This document shows, one piece after another, positions 15,229 through 23,769 of a stretch of 64,000 nt of DNA (its first letter is position 1; each line of letters opens with the position of its first letter). The notes under the pieces are model-generated. The model saw only the letters and a list, made by a program, of their open reading frames with translations. It searched no databases and had not been told where the DNA came from. A program made the position numbers and the translations under genes. Source of the DNA: a virus; the IMG/VR virus record IMGVR_UViG_3300020473_000013, positions 124,001 through 188,000 of that record. One strand, 5' to 3'.

Positions 15229-15563
15229 TCGTACACAGCTCTAAGTACACGCTGACGCTTCCGCGCACCAACCAGCTGGAGCAGTTCAAGCTCTGGCTGG
15301 ATGATACCTTGCTGTCTCGGGACTTCCTTGTTGAGGAGGGCGATGCTGAGGAGTTCTTCATGACTCCTGGAGCTTACCTCCGCATATCCAATCTGGTAAA
15401 ACCTGTCGAAGGCTCCGATACACCCAGCCCGTCAGGAGGCACTATCATAGGCACGCTGTGTGGTGTGCGTGTGCGCTCTCCTCTGTTTGTTCGCTCGGAG
15501 CTTCGCGATCTGGAAGGCCTGGCGGACATGCAACTCGAATACAGAATAATCAGGAGCGAATGA
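15225..15563 (+). CDS. Hypothetical protein between gp46-like and gp47-like genes
   Basis: 112 residues, coupled by ATGA overlaps at both ends. The composition is mixed alpha/beta; no motif is recognised. Its position within the Rad50/Mre11 cluster suggests it is co-regulated with recombination genes, and it might be a small partner of that complex. Confidence 0.7.
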   Translation: MIVHSSKYTLTLPRTNQLEQFKLWLDDTLLSRDFLVEEGDAEEFFMTPGAYLRISNLVKPVEGSDTPSPSGGTIIGTLCGVRVRSPLFVRSELRDLEGLADMQLEYRIIRSE

Positions 15564-16333
15564 TGCGCGTGTTCGGCTCAGCCAACCATTCTCCGGACTT
15601 CCTCATCCGTTACTTGTACCGCAAGCTCAACGTCCCTCTGGATTCCATCTTGATCGTCAGCTCCGGAGACACGCTGGCGCGCAAGACCAATAACACACAC
15701 TTCATCTTTCTAGGCTCTGCCGCACTACGCCGTAACCTGGACACGGTTAACTCCAGGAAGTACAACGGCAAGGTAGGCATTGTTTGCGCGTCGCCTCTCC
15801 ACCTGCATGAGTTCGACGCGGTCCTTCCTTTGGATTACTCAGAGTCAGATAATCCTCATCTGGATGCGTTCGAGCTTGGTCCTATAGCTCGACGCGCCTT
15901 CAACATGGCGGACGTTAAGGTGCGCTATGAGAAGCGAGATTACACCGACGTTGTTCAGGCCAAAGTGGAATCGTTTACGGGTATCCTGACTCAATTCATG
16001 ACGTTCGTATACACGACTCCCAGCGCTACGCACCAAAAGCCTATAAAGGAGCTCGCTTGCACATGGCTTGTGTCAGGCGAGGATCACAAGGTGTTGGTGG
16101 ACCGCCTTGAAACCCTGATCAAAACCGTTCCTCTTACAGACAAACAACAGGCCAAGTTTCTGTCTCTAATGACATCCGCCGATGCTGGCACGTATGGTGT
16201 TGCCTTGCAGGAGGCCAAGGAGTGCGAGTCCGTCGATAGTACCGAGTTCAAAGCCGTGGCGTCCAAGTACGCTGTCTCGGCGTATGAAATGCGCTATATT
16301 CTGTCCGTGGCTTCGACTGCCAAGTGTAAATAG
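15560..16333 (+). CDS. Hypothetical protein, 257 residues
   Basis: Starts with ATGATG in an ATGA overlap, eight bases after AGGAG. The first half looks like a Rossmann-type alpha/beta fold (ILIVSSGDTLARKTNN at about 27-42, then KVGIVCAS). The second half is helical. No family is certain. The final codons AAG TGT AAA TAG carry the TGTAAATA motif that precedes the Mre11-like gene. Possibly a replication or recombination accessory protein, by neighbourhood. Confidence 0.7.
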   Translation: MMRVFGSANHSPDFLIRYLYRKLNVPLDSILIVSSGDTLARKTNNTHFIFLGSAALRRNLDTVNSRKYNGKVGIVCASPLHLHEFDAVLPLDYSESDNPHLDAFELGPIARRAFNMADVKVRYEKRDYTDVVQAKVESFTGILTQFMTFVYTTPSATHQKPIKELACTWLVSGEDHKVLVDRLETLIKTVPLTDKQQAKFLSLMTSADAGTYGVALQEAKECESVDSTEFKAVASKYAVSAYEMRYILSVASTAKCK

Positions 16334-16339
16334 AGAGCA
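16325..16339 (+). promoter_or_regulatory. TGTAAATA-N4-GCA, putative phage promoter
   Basis: TGTAAATA overlaps the stop of the upstream gene and is followed after GAGA by GCAGAC, with the Mre11-like start 25 bases beyond the octamer. The next bases closely resemble those at 46229 (TGTAAATAGAGAGCA in both). Confidence 0.7.
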
Positions 16340-16357
16340 GACACGAACGGAGGCACT

Positions 16358-17425
16358 ATGAGTCGCACACTTGAGGCAATCGCCACATCAGACTGGCACT
16401 TCATGGGGTTGGCCAAGCACTTCCCCAACCACGTTGAACGCACCATCTACGAGCTGGACAAAATCTACCAGTACGCTGTGGCGAATGGCATCCCCTATGT
16501 CCTTGTGCCCGGCGACATTAGCGATACTCCTCACATGCCGTACGAGGTCTACATCGCTCTGGTGCTGTTCCTCAAGAAGTACGACGGTCTGGTGGAGACG
16601 CACTACATTCCCGGCAACCATGACTTCTCCGACGTGAAGAAGACTAGCATGGACCTGCTGAGCGTCCTCCAACAAAACCAGTTCTTCGAGTCGTTCCACC
16701 TTCACATGGGACACACGGAAATAGAGCTTGAGGACGTGCCTATAAACTTCCTTCCATACCCGTGGAACGAGGCTCCTGCATCTGACATTCCGCATCTGAA
16801 CTTCTCCCATATCTCCTACAACGGAGCAATCGGGGACAACGGGCGAAAGATACGGGTGAAGGACGAGTTTATTCAGAACCCTGGCGACTTCAACATCAGT
16901 GGTCATATCCACCAGTATCAGTATATGGAGTCCAAGCGCGCCTTGTACTGCGGCAACCCCTTCCAAAAGAACTTCGGAGAGAAGCTGCCCAAAGGGTTCG
17001 TCCACTTCAAGGCAAAGCTAAAGGACGAGCGGATCGCGTTCAAGCACAAGTTCGTGGATAACAAACCTGACTTCCGCCTCATTAACATGAACATCGAGTC
17101 GCGGGAAGACTTCGCCCGACTGTCCGACAGTGATTCTATACGGTACAAGTTATGGCTTGCTGCGGGTGTAGAGATTCCTAAGGACCTTCGCCTACGCTTT
17201 CCTAACATAACAGGCGGCATCTTTGATCTGGATTCCAAGGTGCGCGCGCAAGATCGGGAAGAAGTGAAGACGTTGATCCAGGACCCAAGCGCTAATCAGG
17301 TGGACCTCATGTACGGACTCAAGGACTACATGAAAGGCGCAGGCTTCAAGAAACGGGACTATCAGGAAGCGCGGTCCCTTGTTAAACAGGCGGCCAACGA
17401 ATTGGGCCTCGACCTTGTGGAGTGA
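16358..17425 (+). CDS. Mre11/SbcD-like nuclease (T4 gp47-like)
   Basis: 355 residues with the metallophosphoesterase series in order: SDWHF (11-15), PGDISD (about 49-54), GNHDF (about 87-91), FSHI (about 149-152) and SGHIHQ (about 180-185). These ligate the two metal ions. The C-terminal third would contact the Rad50-like ATPase. The pair trims DNA ends to give 3' overhangs. A CGGAGG site precedes the ATG and a TGTAAATA motif lies just upstream, so it may be transcribed separately from its partner. Confidence 0.93.
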   Translation: MSRTLEAIATSDWHFMGLAKHFPNHVERTIYELDKIYQYAVANGIPYVLVPGDISDTPHMPYEVYIALVLFLKKYDGLVETHYIPGNHDFSDVKKTSMDLLSVLQQNQFFESFHLHMGHTEIELEDVPINFLPYPWNEAPASDIPHLNFSHISYNGAIGDNGRKIRVKDEFIQNPGDFNISGHIHQYQYMESKRALYCGNPFQKNFGEKLPKGFVHFKAKLKDERIAFKHKFVDNKPDFRLINMNIESREDFARLSDSDSIRYKLWLAAGVEIPKDLRLRFPNITGGIFDLDSKVRAQDREEVKTLIQDPSANQVDLMYGLKDYMKGAGFKKRDYQEARSLVKQAANELGLDLVE

Positions 17426-17427
17426 TC

Positions 17428-17871
17428 ATGTCTAAGACCCATCGTTTCTACCACATCTGTGACCCCAATCTTCCAGTTGCTCGTGCCTGGGGTCGCCAGC
17501 GTACCCGTATGGGTAGAGCCCATATATTCCTACTTTTGGAGAGCGGTCCTGAGTTCGTGGGTGCGTGCGAGGTGACTGTCTCTCGCAAACACCGCGGCAA
17601 TAAGTCCATGTCCACTGGGATCGGCGTGCCGCTCGACATGGCAAAACGTTTGGCAGACTTGAGCTTGTCGCGAGTCTATATGCTGTACACGGAGCTTGTT
17701 CGCTTCGACGATGAGGATGCGTTCGTGCGCAGCGTTATCGAGTCCTTGTCTCCCAAGGAATCCGATTATTGGCACCCTCCTGCAGGGTTCCGCCTTAAGG
17801 ATTACCAGAAGCCCGCGGCGGAGTTCGTCGAGAGAAAGCTGTCTGAGAATCCGACAGTGTCTCTATTGTAA
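17428..17871 (+). CDS. Hypothetical protein, 147 residues
   Basis: I start it at the ATG five bases after GGAG rather than at the GTG overlapping the Mre11 stop. The N-terminal half is basic and beta-rich, with a VSRKHRGNKSM segment at about 51-61; the C-terminal half is helical. No family is recognised. It ends the recombination unit ahead of the structured leader of the H1-like gene. Confidence 0.65.
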   Translation: MSKTHRFYHICDPNLPVARAWGRQRTRMGRAHIFLLLESGPEFVGACEVTVSRKHRGNKSMSTGIGVPLDMAKRLADLSLSRVYMLYTELVRFDDEDAFVRSVIESLSPKESDYWHPPAGFRLKDYQKPAAEFVERKLSENPTVSLL

Positions 17872-17910
17872 CGATAGGAAATTTTTTGGAGGTAACTCCT
17901 CACAATAATA

Positions 17911-17987
17911 ATTTGTACATGTCACCGGAGTGCGGGGCGACCCGGGCGCAAGCCCTTCGCTCCGGCAACGTTGCTACGTGTACAAAT
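17911..17987 (+). promoter_or_regulatory. Structured 5' leader of the H1-like gene
   Basis: ATTTGTACA and TGTACAAAT close a long hairpin. Inside it CCGGAG pairs with CTCCGG around a GC-rich loop. It ends 18 bases before the ATG at 18006, and the ribosome site (TTGGAGG) lies just outside the stem. A small GGAG/CTCC hairpin at about 17888-17899 precedes it. This could control translation or stabilise the message of an abundant protein. Confidence 0.5.
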
Positions 17988-18005
17988 CAATTGGAGGCTT
18001 CCATC

Positions 18006-18920
18006 ATGGCCACTCGTAAGAAGACCCCTGCCAACGCAGTGAAGGACCCGATGCAGAAGAAGCGTCGGGTGAAGAAGGACACCAGCGCTGAGGCGCAGAA
18101 GAAGCGCCGCGCCGCTCGTCAGGACTACCAGAAGAACAAGTCCAAGGCGAAGCAGGAACGTGCCAAGCGCGAACGCACCATGACTCCGAAGGAGAAGCAG
18201 GCCAAGAAGGAGCGTGCATACGTCAACCGCCTGCGTCGCAAGGGCGAGTCCGATGCTCAGATCAAGGTCAAGCTGAAGGACTACCGCGCCAAGCTGAAGG
18301 GCATGCCGACTACCGCCCAGAAGCGCAAGGAGAAACTGGCAGCTACCCGTCAGCGTTTCGCTGATCGTCGCCAGAAGCTGATGGAGCGTTCCAAGACTAC
18401 CCGCGAGGCGTACAAGGCGCAGCGCGAGAAGAACGCCCAGAAGGCCACTCCGGCCGCTCGGAAAGCCGCCAACGCCAAGGCCAAGGCTGCCTACCAGAAG
18501 AAGATGGCAGCTATCAAGGATCAGCGCGCCAAGCTGACCGCGCAGCGTAAGGAAGCAATCGCCAAGCACAAGGCCGATGCTCCTGCCAAGAAGGCCCCGG
18601 CCAAGGCAGCTCCGGCTAAGGCAGCTCCGAAGGCAGCAGCCAAGAAGGCCCCGGCTAAGAAAGCCGCTGGCACCAAGGCTTCCACTGCCAAGAAGACCAC
18701 TGGTACCAAGGCAGCAGCCAAGAAGACCACCGGCACCAAGACCGCAGCCAAGAAGGCTCCGGCTAAGAAAGCCGCTGGCACCAAGGCAGCCGGTACCAAG
18801 ACCGCAGCCAAGAAGGCCCCGGCCAAGAAGGCCCCGGCCAAGAAGGCTCCGGCAAAGGGTGGCGCCGCCAAGAAGGAAGGCTCCGTCCCGCGTCGTCGCG
18901 GTCGCGCCAAGTCTGAATAA
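18006..18920 (+). CDS. Histone H1-like / AlgP-like DNA-binding protein
   Basis: 304 residues, extremely Lys/Ala-rich. Residues 1-190 are charged helices with many KAK and RK pairs. From about 195 on the chain is a repeat array of AKKAPAKKAAGTKA type and ends in RRRGRAK. Such tails bind and compact DNA without sequence preference, like histone H1 and Pseudomonas AlgP. Here it may package phage DNA, coat it in the cell or affect host nucleoid structure. Its own leader hairpin and a strong terminator make it a single-gene unit, which suggests high expression. Codons AAG, GCC and GCT dominate, as expected for such a composition. Confidence 0.85.
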   Translation: MATRKKTPANAVKDPMQKKRRVKKDTSAEAQKKRRAARQDYQKNKSKAKQERAKRERTMTPKEKQAKKERAYVNRLRRKGESDAQIKVKLKDYRAKLKGMPTTAQKRKEKLAATRQRFADRRQKLMERSKTTREAYKAQREKNAQKATPAARKAANAKAKAAYQKKMAAIKDQRAKLTAQRKEAIAKHKADAPAKKAPAKAAPAKAAPKAAAKKAPAKKAAGTKASTAKKTTGTKAAAKKTTGTKTAAKKAPAKKAAGTKAAGTKTAAKKAPAKKAPAKKAPAKGGAAKKEGSVPRRRGRAKSE

Positions 18921-18960
18921 TTTTACGCACGCTGCGTAGAACAGACGATAAACCCTAAGA

Positions 18961-19000
18961 AACGCGCAGTGGGCTAACACCTGCTGCGCGTTTTTTTTTT
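18961..19000 (+). terminator. Strong rho-independent terminator
   Basis: AACGCGCAG and CTGCGCGTT make a nine-base-pair stem, and the T-run (18991-19000) is ten bases long. It ends the H1-like transcript. Confidence 0.9.
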
Positions 19001-19016
19001 CGCACAAGGACTTAGT

Positions 19017-20132
19017 ATGAGCGACTCCCTCAAGCAATTGGATAAGAGCAAAAACATGGAGGACCTTAGGTCTGCTAGGTCCTTCAACGAAATCGTGGTA
19101 GTCTTGAGTCGTATTAAGAATGCCGCGTCCAGTATCAACTCTAAGCTCAGCCGCAAGTTAGAGAAGGTGCAGACCTCAGAGGTTGAGATACCCATTTCCG
19201 AACAACAGGAAGGAGAGTTCTCTTTGGATCGCTCCTCCCTCAAAGCATCGCATGAGGACCTTGAGTCTCTCCAGATGTTCACGTACCAGCTCCACTTTGC
19301 CCGATCTATTTCCGGGGTTGTGTCGAGCGACGCGAAGATGGAGAAGTTTCGCAAGCTGTGCGAGCAGCTGGATGCCGTCCTGATAAAGACCCAGAACATG
19401 GCATTCAAGTATCTGAACGCTGTAGGTTCTCGCGTGGAGCCTGCGCGATTGGGTACCTTCGCATCACGTGCCGAGAAATACCTGGCAAAACTGACGGACT
19501 CCAGTCGTGTCAACTCGTTCGTAGTGCCGGATGCCGCATTCAAGGTATCGTTCACGCACTACGTCGTGGTTCACAATGTCCCTACCCAGAATGGCTACGT
19601 GCTATCCGAGCTACTGGTAGCCCTACACGCTGACAACAACTATGATAACACCTTCTCCTACTCTATCTCATTCCCAGATCGGGTAGGAGATGCGTCGGAG
19701 CGTTTCACCATATCCAATCCCAAGCAGTTAACCCGCGCTCTGGATACCCATCTATTTGAAGGTTTCGAGATTCAAACGATAGGTGAACTGGAATCCGGCT
19801 CCAAGCGCTATATCGAGACGATGCCTAACGTGTTGTCCACCTATGTGGATGATAACAACTTGGTGATCGAACTTGAGTCCGGAGTTACAGGGTCCGACGT
19901 TAACTCCGTCCTTACCAAACTCCTGCCCTGCGCGCATACCGCTCTTGGTGTTTCCGATCCTAGAACGGACATCGTACATCGTGTAGCACAAGGCCCTCGA
20001 GGCAACAAAACCATCAGAATCCAGTTATCGGATCGTAATTTCTACAATCAAGGCGCCTTCAAACAGCTTCGCAAGATGTTGGCGCTGGATTCTAGGACCT
20101 ACAAGGCCGTTATGTCTGCAACCAAGGGGTAA
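19017..20132 (+). CDS. Hypothetical protein, possible paralogue of the next gene
   Basis: 371 residues: helical or coiled-coil N-terminus (about 1-170), a central beta domain (about 175-250) and a C-terminal alpha/beta domain with a YVDDNNLVIELESG segment (about 276-289). AAGGAC precedes the ATG. The order of parts and the LVIEL-type strand resemble the next protein, suggesting an old duplication. No family is recognised; a virion role is possible. Confidence 0.7.
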   Translation: MSDSLKQLDKSKNMEDLRSARSFNEIVVVLSRIKNAASSINSKLSRKLEKVQTSEVEIPISEQQEGEFSLDRSSLKASHEDLESLQMFTYQLHFARSISGVVSSDAKMEKFRKLCEQLDAVLIKTQNMAFKYLNAVGSRVEPARLGTFASRAEKYLAKLTDSSRVNSFVVPDAAFKVSFTHYVVVHNVPTQNGYVLSELLVALHADNNYDNTFSYSISFPDRVGDASERFTISNPKQLTRALDTHLFEGFEIQTIGELESGSKRYIETMPNVLSTYVDDNNLVIELESGVTGSDVNSVLTKLLPCAHTALGVSDPRTDIVHRVAQGPRGNKTIRIQLSDRNFYNQGAFKQLRKMLALDSRTYKAVMSATKG

Positions 20133-20136
20133 CCAC

Positions 20137-21354
20137 ATGCTCGCAAACTACGTGCGCTCGAAATTCCGTAGCCTACGGGAGATCGTGCAATTCATCAAGA
20201 AGGCCTCGGCCTCTGCCATCATCCGCCTGTTCAACACGCGACGGTCACGCTATGAGGACCTCATTCAGCGTATGGACTCGTTTACGCACGTTGTTCAGGC
20301 ATCGGACGACGTGACGGAGATCGACGTTACGGGCTCCAAGCCGAAGCCTGACGGTAAGATCAACGGTAAGAGCGTGAAGACTGTCCGGTTCCGTGACGGT
20401 ATCGCCCTGCCTATTATCGGCTTCAAGGCCCCCAATCGTCAACAACTGGCGAAAGACGTCCAGATGTTCGATGAGGCCGAACAGTACATGCAGGAACTCA
20501 AGGAAATGATCGACCGTCTCAGTAAGAAGACGGACGCCGCTTCCAAGAAGTTCGTGAAGGAGATGCAGACCTACCGCAATACCATCAAGGAAAAGCGGGA
20601 CGCCTTGTACGACACCATCGAGGAACTGTCGGACAAGCACGCGCCGGACGAGATGATGCAGCTCGCGCACCAGCTCATGCAGCACGTCAACGATACCATT
20701 CCGGCTGATGCCTACTCCGAAATGGGTTGGGACCTCCATATCTCCAGCCAGAACTCGCTGACCAGTAAGAAGCGAGAGCCCATCGAGTTCACCTACTACC
20801 TGTATATCGACGACCTGAACAAAGACCAGTTCAAGAGCGAGCAGCTGGTGATCGTCCTGACTGGGGTAGTGCATGAGGTTAAATCAACCAAGGCTCGCGG
20901 CAAGCCGTCATTCTATTTGACGTTCCACATGACCGCCTTGCCTCAGTTCATGTCGCCTGGCAGCTTCAAGATCGGCCAACAGCTCTCGGGACAGACCATC
21001 AACTCCTTGGTCTCCTCGGCCAAGCGTGAGGCTACCAAGCTGATCTCCCTACACAGCATGTTGCCTTCGATCGGCCGCCGCAAGATCAATGTCACCCAGC
21101 AGCAGCTACGGCATAGCGGTATCCTGGATTTGGATGGCATCGTGGATGTGGACGTCGAGGACGACGAAATCGTGATCGACCTCTCTCAGGTGAGCGACGA
21201 TGTTATTCGCGACGAAATGTGGCCGGAGATCATTGTCTACCTGCGCAAGCTCCTCCGCGCTCCGAAGAAGTCCAGCTTCGTCTACAACATCGAGAAGGTG
21301 GGCCGTCACAAGGTGATGCACGTCACCAATGTGAAGAACGTCACCGACAACTAA
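20137..21354 (+). CDS. Hypothetical protein, coiled coil plus beta domains
   Basis: 405 residues. Basic N-terminus, a coiled coil around 110-185, a beta domain with FTYYLYIDDLNKDQF (about 215-229), and a C-terminal domain with VDVEDDEIVIDLSQ (about 330-343). AAGGGG precedes the ATG. It parallels the protein upstream in layout. It could be part of the capsid interior or a neck component; there is no direct evidence. Confidence 0.7.
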   Translation: MLANYVRSKFRSLREIVQFIKKASASAIIRLFNTRRSRYEDLIQRMDSFTHVVQASDDVTEIDVTGSKPKPDGKINGKSVKTVRFRDGIALPIIGFKAPNRQQLAKDVQMFDEAEQYMQELKEMIDRLSKKTDAASKKFVKEMQTYRNTIKEKRDALYDTIEELSDKHAPDEMMQLAHQLMQHVNDTIPADAYSEMGWDLHISSQNSLTSKKREPIEFTYYLYIDDLNKDQFKSEQLVIVLTGVVHEVKSTKARGKPSFYLTFHMTALPQFMSPGSFKIGQQLSGQTINSLVSSAKREATKLISLHSMLPSIGRRKINVTQQQLRHSGILDLDGIVDVDVEDDEIVIDLSQVSDDVIRDEMWPEIIVYLRKLLRAPKKSSFVYNIEKVGRHKVMHVTNVKNVTDN

Positions 21355-21372
21355 TCCGACGTAGGAGGCACC

Positions 21373-22368
21373 ATGATCCATCAACGATCAGCGTCCACGT
21401 TTCGCGTGGTCGAGTGGCCCACGTCTCAGGCATCGCACTTTCGCATCTTCAATACGCCCAAGTTGCGGTACGACCTGTCCGTGCTTGTGGACTTCCTGGC
21501 TCAGGCGCTGTATGAGACCAACAAGGCGTTCGTCCGTTACTCCACGTTCTCGCTCGTTAACGTGGTGAGCCCGATCGCCGGCCTCAGCTTTGGATATGAC
21601 AAGCCTCCTTATGAGGACATTCGTCATTTCCATCCTCTGTCGTTCACTTTCGCCTTCACACGGCGCGACGAGTACAATGGGGAGATTCGCCCGCGCTTCC
21701 AGATGCGGCCTGCGCAGTACGTGACGTTCTGGGGCCACACGCAGATCGGTAACGCCGACTTCGTGACGATCAACGTACCGAAGCGCGTTATGCGGGACGT
21801 GCGCCTCCTGACTCCCAATATGCGTGAGATGGAGTGGTTGTACATGGCGATCGGAGCGTGGTCCAAGAACTTCGCTCAGCGCTTTGACTTCTACACGCGG
21901 AAAGGCTGGTACAACAGTGATCCCATCTCGGTAGAGACGGCACGCGCCAAGTTCTACTACCAGAAGATGCAGCACCTGTTCAAGCACGTCCCATACGATC
22001 AGTGGGGTTACGCCAAGGATATGTGGGAGTTGGCTCCTAACTTCCTGAACCCGAAAGCTGCAAACACGGACTTCATCGACTACTATTGTCGGTACCTGGC
22101 GCATGACTACTACCGTAAGTATAGCGTGCCCAACGTGCAGAAGATCGAGAAGCTGGCCGAGAAGTACGTAGCATCCGGCGTGTTGGATGCACTGCCTATG
22201 GTTGTGCCCGACGCGGAACAAGGCGACGCCCCCGGAGAAACCTTCTCCCGTAATCTCACAACCGTCTTGGACATGCTGGGCGGAAACTTGAACCTGCTGG
22301 CCGATCGCAGCGATGTCCAGAATATCGCTCGTGACCTGCTCTCAGGAAACCTAAGGGGAGCACAATGA
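21373..22368 (+). CDS. Putative virion structural protein, 331 residues
   Basis: Starts after GTAGGAGG. It is rich in aromatic residues (many Tyr, Phe, Trp) and has an acidic C-terminal third with a LLADRSDVQNIARDLL helix. The aromatic beta-rich core looks like a structural protein. The next gene starts inside its stop codon (ATGA), so the two are coupled and may be parts of one assembly. No family is recognised. Confidence 0.65.
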   Translation: MIHQRSASTFRVVEWPTSQASHFRIFNTPKLRYDLSVLVDFLAQALYETNKAFVRYSTFSLVNVVSPIAGLSFGYDKPPYEDIRHFHPLSFTFAFTRRDEYNGEIRPRFQMRPAQYVTFWGHTQIGNADFVTINVPKRVMRDVRLLTPNMREMEWLYMAIGAWSKNFAQRFDFYTRKGWYNSDPISVETARAKFYYQKMQHLFKHVPYDQWGYAKDMWELAPNFLNPKAANTDFIDYYCRYLAHDYYRKYSVPNVQKIEKLAEKYVASGVLDALPMVVPDAEQGDAPGETFSRNLTTVLDMLGGNLNLLADRSDVQNIARDLLSGNLRGAQ

Positions 22369-23603
22369 GCAATGAGATAGTAACGGTATTGGAGGGCGAA
22401 ACTTGCACGTTGGTCGAATCGTTCGTGGACGAGTTTGACGAACCGCTTGACCTCGCCAACACGGAGCCGGGCCCTATCGTCCGTGTGTTCGACGACACGA
22501 AGGAAATGGTGATCGAGCAGATTGCCGTTCCTGATCCGAACGGGCAGCCCGGCGACTGGTCCGTCGATGTCTCCATGCCCAAGATCGGGCTATCGGAGAA
22601 GAAGCAGTTTACCGCGCACTGGACGTACAAGTCGGCAGAAGGTGACATCCACCGCTCTAAGCAGGCGCTGTTCGTGGAGCCTGACTCCGAGGAGCGCGAT
22701 TCGGACGTCCTGGTAATCAGCGGTCGCGATAAGGTGATGCAGCTCATCCTCCCTATCGCGTTCGAGCGTCCTGTGGAGAAGAAGGAAGGCGACGTGAAGA
22801 ATCGCATTCCTGCCACGCCTGGCAAACCTGGGGACACGCTCCGCTTCTCCCTGTTCCGGAATAACATGGCTATATTCGGCGAGGAAGGGCTGAGCAGCGA
22901 TGATCCTGACAGCGGTATCCACATCGAAACCCACATCAACAAGACAGTGGTGACGTTGCCTGCAGCGGTCGGCGCTCCTAAGATGGAGCCTCTGATCATG
23001 CTGGTGGAGCATAACAAGCCCGGCGTGATGATGCCTCAGACGCTGACCTACAAGGTATGGGCTATCACGCCTCAGGTCCTCGTCGCAGCCTCCCAGCTGG
23101 AGGACTTCATCAACAAGGCTCGCATCCAGAACGTGATCCCGGAGCTGGACTACACGCAGGCGGACCTGATTCAGTACCTGCATCGTGGGCTGGCACTGTT
23201 CAACTCGTTCCCTCCGCACACGTCCAGTTTCAACGGAAACAACATGCAGGGGATTATCCTCGACGCATGGCTACAGTGTAGCTCGTACTACGCTCTGGCT
23301 TCCCAGCTTCAAGCTGAAGGTGCCATGGCATTCGACTTCTCTGGTCAATCCGTCAGCTTGAACGTGGATCGCACGCCTACGATTGAAGGTGCGCTCGGTC
23401 GCGTGGAGAGCGCGCTGGAGCAGAACGTCAAGCCCCTCAAGAAACTGCTGGCTAAGGCTGGCGTGCTTGGCGGGGATGGATCGCAAGGCGGACAAGCTAT
23501 CAACGGCGCTCACAGCCTTGGTACTTTGGGTGTTCTCAACGCTCCGACCACTCGACTGCCTCATGCAGGTCACCGTGGTTCTTGGTTCCGCCCGTTTTAC
23601 TAG
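22365..23603 (+). CDS. Putative virion structural protein, 412 residues
   Basis: Coupled by ATGA to the gene before it, with GGGGAG upstream. It begins with two probable Ig-like or beta-sandwich domains (about 1-230), followed by a helical part around QADLIQYLHRGLALFNSF (about 265-282) and AMAFDFSGQSVSLNVDRT (about 321-338), a layout typical of myovirus neck or adaptor proteins. The tail is Gly-rich. A virion role is likely; the precise part is unknown. Confidence 0.65.
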   Translation: MSNEIVTVLEGETCTLVESFVDEFDEPLDLANTEPGPIVRVFDDTKEMVIEQIAVPDPNGQPGDWSVDVSMPKIGLSEKKQFTAHWTYKSAEGDIHRSKQALFVEPDSEERDSDVLVISGRDKVMQLILPIAFERPVEKKEGDVKNRIPATPGKPGDTLRFSLFRNNMAIFGEEGLSSDDPDSGIHIETHINKTVVTLPAAVGAPKMEPLIMLVEHNKPGVMMPQTLTYKVWAITPQVLVAASQLEDFINKARIQNVIPELDYTQADLIQYLHRGLALFNSFPPHTSSFNGNNMQGIILDAWLQCSSYYALASQLQAEGAMAFDFSGQSVSLNVDRTPTIEGALGRVESALEQNVKPLKKLLAKAGVLGGDGSQGGQAINGAHSLGTLGVLNAPTTRLPHAGHRGSWFRPFY

Positions 23604-23769
23604 GATGTACTCGCGGCAGCGTCTGTGTTATACTGGTCTTTTCAGGGATAGCACTGGCGCTTTTGCTACGGTTACGGAAATAGGTAAGGCCCGCTCGGTG
23701 GTACCTCCTACCTAATCGTAATTTATCCACGCTATAGCAAGCATTCCGTTCCTATATAGGAGAATCAAA
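23604..23769 (+). promoter_or_regulatory. Leader region with possible host-type promoter
   Basis: This 166-base gap holds TGTGTTATACT (TATACT at 23629-23634), a fair -10 with an extended TG, but no good -35. A GGTGGTACCTCC segment and TATAGGAG before the ATG follow. No TGTAAATA is present. The gap isolates the next gene as its own unit. Confidence 0.4.

Noticed and set aside
17922-19037. A 371-codon minus-strand frame opposite the H1-like gene
   Set aside because: It is the mirror of the Lys/Ala repeat codons and gives a Leu/Gly-rich low-complexity peptide, and the terminator lies inside it.
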